Virus record (IMG/VR): IMGVR_UViG_3300050821_012228
Span: 1 to 21,697 of that record
DNA: 21,697 nucleotides
Strand: one strand, 5' to 3'
From: a virus
This document shows positions 20,004 to 21,697 of the stretch, one piece after another. A program made the translations under genes and the position numbers. The notes beneath the pieces are model-generated. The model was not told where the DNA came from. It worked only from the letters and a program-made list of their open reading frames with translations, and searched no databases. The number at the start of each line of letters is the position of its first letter. The stretch's first letter is position 1.

Positions 20004-20874
20004 CTTCTTGGAGCACGCCACCCAACGGCAACGTTACGCTCCACAAGCCCGTTCCGGACTCGGCGAACGCTCTGCGGCAAATATTCCGCGCAGCGTTCAC
20101 GTCTCTTTGTAGGACGAGCCCGCAGTCGCATCGATGCACACGAACGCTCAGAGATTTCTGAACGGTCACACCGCAATTACTGCACTCTTGGCTTGTCCCG
20201 CGAGGATTGACCTCGACTACCTCAACCCCAGCTCTTTCAGCCTTGGATTTGAGCGTTGTGATGAATTGGCTCCAACCAGCATCACTGATCGACCGGGCCA
20301 GTCTGCCGTTCCCGACCATCCCGTGGATGTTCAGGCGTTCGACAGCAATCTTGCCGTATCGACCGACTAAATTATTCGACACTTTGTACGCGTACTCACG
20401 CCGCAGATTGGCTACACGCCGATGCTTGCGCCTCAAGTTTTTGACAGCTTTCCTACGGTTGTGCCCACCTTTCTTCTTGCGGCTGACAGCCCGGCCAGCA
20501 CGACGCATATCGGGCAACTCTTCTTTCAGGAAGCGCGGATTCTCCACGTGCTTGCCGTCGCTGGTTGAAAGGAAGTGCTCAAGACCAACGTCGATGCCGA
20601 CAGCCGGATTGATATTACCAAGTTTGGGCGGATCAGGCTGTTCAGCGAATGCGACCACGAACCATTTATCCACTTCGCGTTTGATCGAGAGCGTTTTGAT
20701 TGTGCCTTCAACCTCACGGTGCAGGCAGGCGCGGATCGTTCCGACGTGCTGGACGCGCAACTTGTTTCCTTTGAGCCGCGCTCCGTCACCGTGGCTGCCG
20801 TATTCCCATGCACCTGCCGCAATAAATTCTGCGTCAACCCAGCTCACTTCCAAGTCATAACCAAATCGGAGCAT
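19987..20874 (-). CDS. tnpB: TnpB (IS605 OrfB family), N-terminally truncated
   Basis: 295-aa frame, of which residues from about 28 (GDGARLKGNKLRV) are TnpB; the first 27 are antisense to the HNH fragment. Full-length relatives are about 370-400 aa, so about 100 N-terminal residues (the REC/WED part that holds RNA and the target motif) are gone. The RuvC domain is intact: D95 (VGIDVGLEHF), E179 (IAVERLNIHGM) and D258 (QRDVNAARNI), with zinc-finger cysteines C231, C234, C249 and C251. TnpB is an RNA-guided nuclease that helps IS200/IS605 elements persist. No tnpA is near. Without the N-terminal part it is unlikely to cut DNA on its own. It runs opposite to the HNH gene it interrupts. Confidence 0.9.
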   Translation of the reverse strand: MLRFGYDLEVSWVDAEFIAAGAWEYGSHGDGARLKGNKLRVQHVGTIRACLHREVEGTIKTLSIKREVDKWFVVAFAEQPDPPKLGNINPAVGIDVGLEHFLSTSDGKHVENPRFLKEELPDMRRAGRAVSRKKKGGHNRRKAVKNLRRKHRRVANLRREYAYKVSNNLVGRYGKIAVERLNIHGMVGNGRLARSISDAGWSQFITTLKSKAERAGVEVVEVNPRGTSQECSNCGVTVQKSLSVRVHRCDCGLVLQRDVNAARNICRRAFAESGTGLWSVTLPLGGVLQEAVCFS

Positions 20875-21069
20875 TCAAAGATCCACGCCCTTCAACCACA
20901 ATCGCACTGCAAGCGTGGTCACGAATTAACGCCTGAGAATAGCCATTGGTTCATGGGTCATAGAGGAACAATGCGCAGACAATGCCGGATCTGTATCAAG
21001 GAATGGAGCCGTCTTAAGCACCTAAAGCGCAGATCTGCTCGGCGCTTAGAGCGAATCGCGATATCCTGA

Positions 21070-21191
21070 ACCACGATCGTCGGACGAAGATCAGCAAGTT
21101 TGGCCAACCCGCGCAAGCCCGGCAACGTCGAATCTGCCGACACGCCCTGGTCGGGCTGCGGGAGAACGGCCGGCATGCGGTAGGTGGACAT
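21070..21191 (-). pseudogene. 5' fragment of a gene broken by the HNH insertion
   Basis: An ATG at 21191 overlaps the stop of the zinc-ribbon gene (TGATG) and opens a frame starting MSTYRMPAVLPQPDQG. It looks like protein up to LADLRPTIVV and then enters the antisense of the HNH gene's 3' end at about 21070. The translational coupling shows that this was once a working gene start. 'RPTIVV' is where ERCC4-type phage nucleases continue with DTREQ, so an interrupted ERCC4-family nuclease is a candidate, but only the strand before the motif is preserved. Its 3' part is not found in the window. Confidence 0.45.
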
Positions 21192-21568
21192 CACCTTTTC
21201 GCGGCTCGCTCCGCACTGAAAACCCGGTGAGAGTCCACCTTTTTCATGGACGCGACACCTTTGTGCTGAATCAAAACAAGGTGCCAGACGTGATGGCATC
21301 CCTCACACCAGTATTCTATCCGCAATGATGAACGTCTTTCCGAAGTCGCATTCTCGAAAATGAGGCTGGTCCCATGGTAAATTTCAGCTTCGTGCTCATC
21401 GGTTCCCAGTTCAGTACCAACCCGAAGGATATGATTGTATTGGCTTTCACATTCCGGGCACAGGATCATCTCTTCGTGAGTTTCGTCGATGTCTCTATGT
21501 GTCCGTTGTTTGCGTAAGGCTTCTAGCACTTCAGGCTTAAAAACGTGTTGTGGGTTTAGTGATGTCAT
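21191..21568 (-). CDS. Zinc-ribbon hypothetical protein
   Basis: 125 aa from the ATG at 21568 (GAGG 5-6 nt upstream); a longer reading to 21604 would overlap the previous gene. Two Cys pairs, CPEC (C37, C40) and CEGC (C88, C91), probably hold one zinc and bring together strands MILCPECESQYNHILRV and LRIEYWCEGCHHVWHLVLI. This resembles the small zinc-ribbon proteins common in replication/recombination regions of phages. It couples downstream by TGATG to the broken gene and follows the upstream gene by 7 nt. The molecular role is not known. Confidence 0.65.
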   Translation of the reverse strand: MTSLNPQHVFKPEVLEALRKQRTHRDIDETHEEMILCPECESQYNHILRVGTELGTDEHEAEIYHGTSLIFENATSERRSSLRIEYWCEGCHHVWHLVLIQHKGVASMKKVDSHRVFSAERAAKR

Positions 21569-21575
21569 AAAGGCC

Positions 21576-21697
21576 TCAGGGAAAAGGAACGTACATCTTG
21601 CCATCCGGGCCGCGCTCCCAGCCGGCCGTGAGCAACTCAGCGTCTTTAAGGGCCTGCAGTTCTTCGGGCGTGCCCCACTCCCACTCGCAATAGCGCC
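21576..21697 (-). CDS. C-terminal end of an unknown protein (partial)
   Basis: An open minus-strand frame enters from the right edge and ends with TGA 7 nt before the zinc-ribbon gene's ATG. About 39 residues are visible, with WEWGTPEELQALKDAELL and GWERGPDGKMYVPFP. The aromatic-rich end suggests a small folded protein. The stop codon is part of the next gene's ribosome binding site (TGAGG), so the two are coupled. Family not recognised. Confidence 0.55.
   Translation of the reverse strand, partial: RYCEWEWGTPEELQALKDAELLTAGWERGPDGKMYVPFP

Larger units (their letters stand above)
19856..21069 (+). pseudogene. HNH endonuclease gene split by a tnpB element
   Basis: Two plus-strand fragments frame the tnpB insert. 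The left one (19856 to about 19975, 40 codons) ends ITAADGCRAPE, like the start of small phage HNH proteins that read '...DGCWLWTG'. The right one (about 20806-21069) is unmistakable: CRNKFCVNPAHFQVITKSEH, then HCKRGHELTPEN, RRQCRICIKEW and a basic tail, the CxN..CVNP.HL half of the HNH core plus the usual Cys/His-rich end. About 40-50 residues in the middle, including the first catalytic His region, are absent. A single deletion that removed this part together with the tnpB start and left end explains the structure. The left fragment is the less certain half. Confidence 0.65.

Overview
The window looks like part of a temperate phage, prophage or prophage-derived island. The evidence is a tyrosine recombinase, a phage-type recombination gene pair (RecA-fold ATPase and Cas4/RecB-like nuclease), a terminase-small-subunit-like HTH protein, and a long operon of large virion-type proteins, one with a peptidoglycan amidase domain. 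Recognisable promoters are of the ordinary bacterial TTGACA/TATAAT kind, so the host is a bacterium of moderate GC. Nothing in the sequence fixes the phylum. No tRNA, rRNA, CRISPR array or clear att site was seen.

Layout. (1) Bases 1-5741, plus strand: a tightly packed, translationally coupled run. It holds the tail of an unknown gene, a Sak4-like ATPase, a PD-(D/E)XK nuclease with four FeS-type cysteines, an integrase, a single-TM protein, a homing-type endonuclease, a partial copy of the TM protein's C-terminal domain, a small protein with an RHH-like tail, and a secreted HNH nuclease. A lone IS605-type right-end hairpin sits between the last two. (2) Bases 5815-6310: a decayed, frameshifted minus-strand relic of a family that has two intact members here, followed by a 29-nt palindrome. 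(3) Bases 6304-8850, minus strand: small regulatory-looking genes, including an excisionase/MerR-like HTH protein, a helix-rich DNA-binding-type protein and an RHH-like protein. They have recognisable promoters with operator-like palindromes. (4) A small two-TM protein at 8920-9132 on the plus strand. (5) Bases 19290-9145, minus strand: one roughly 10 kb operon running from a second helix-rich DNA-binding protein through a terminase-small-like protein to three large virion or polyvalent proteins of 400, 1402 and 566 aa. (6) Bases 19309-21191: a divergent hypothetical gene, then a nested mobile-element scar. An HNH endonuclease gene is interrupted by an IS605-family tnpB with its right end, and one deletion appears to have removed the tnpB start together with the middle of the HNH gene. 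This HNH gene itself abuts the broken start of a minus-strand gene. (7) Bases 21191-21697, minus strand: a zinc-ribbon protein and the tail of another gene.

How it fits together. The left arm is a DNA recombination and integration module. The middle holds control genes. The minus-strand operon encodes proteins likely packaged in or delivered by the particle: the 1402-aa protein joins a zinc amidase to a probable double-psi-barrel (3D/RlpA-like) domain, which suits local cell-wall opening during DNA entry, and the 566-aa protein resembles the LPD38-type end of phage polyvalent proteins. Terminase large subunit, portal and capsid are not in the window. The most striking feature is the density of homing-type parasites: two endonuclease genes of different families, one tnpB and one orphan right end, several of them nested.
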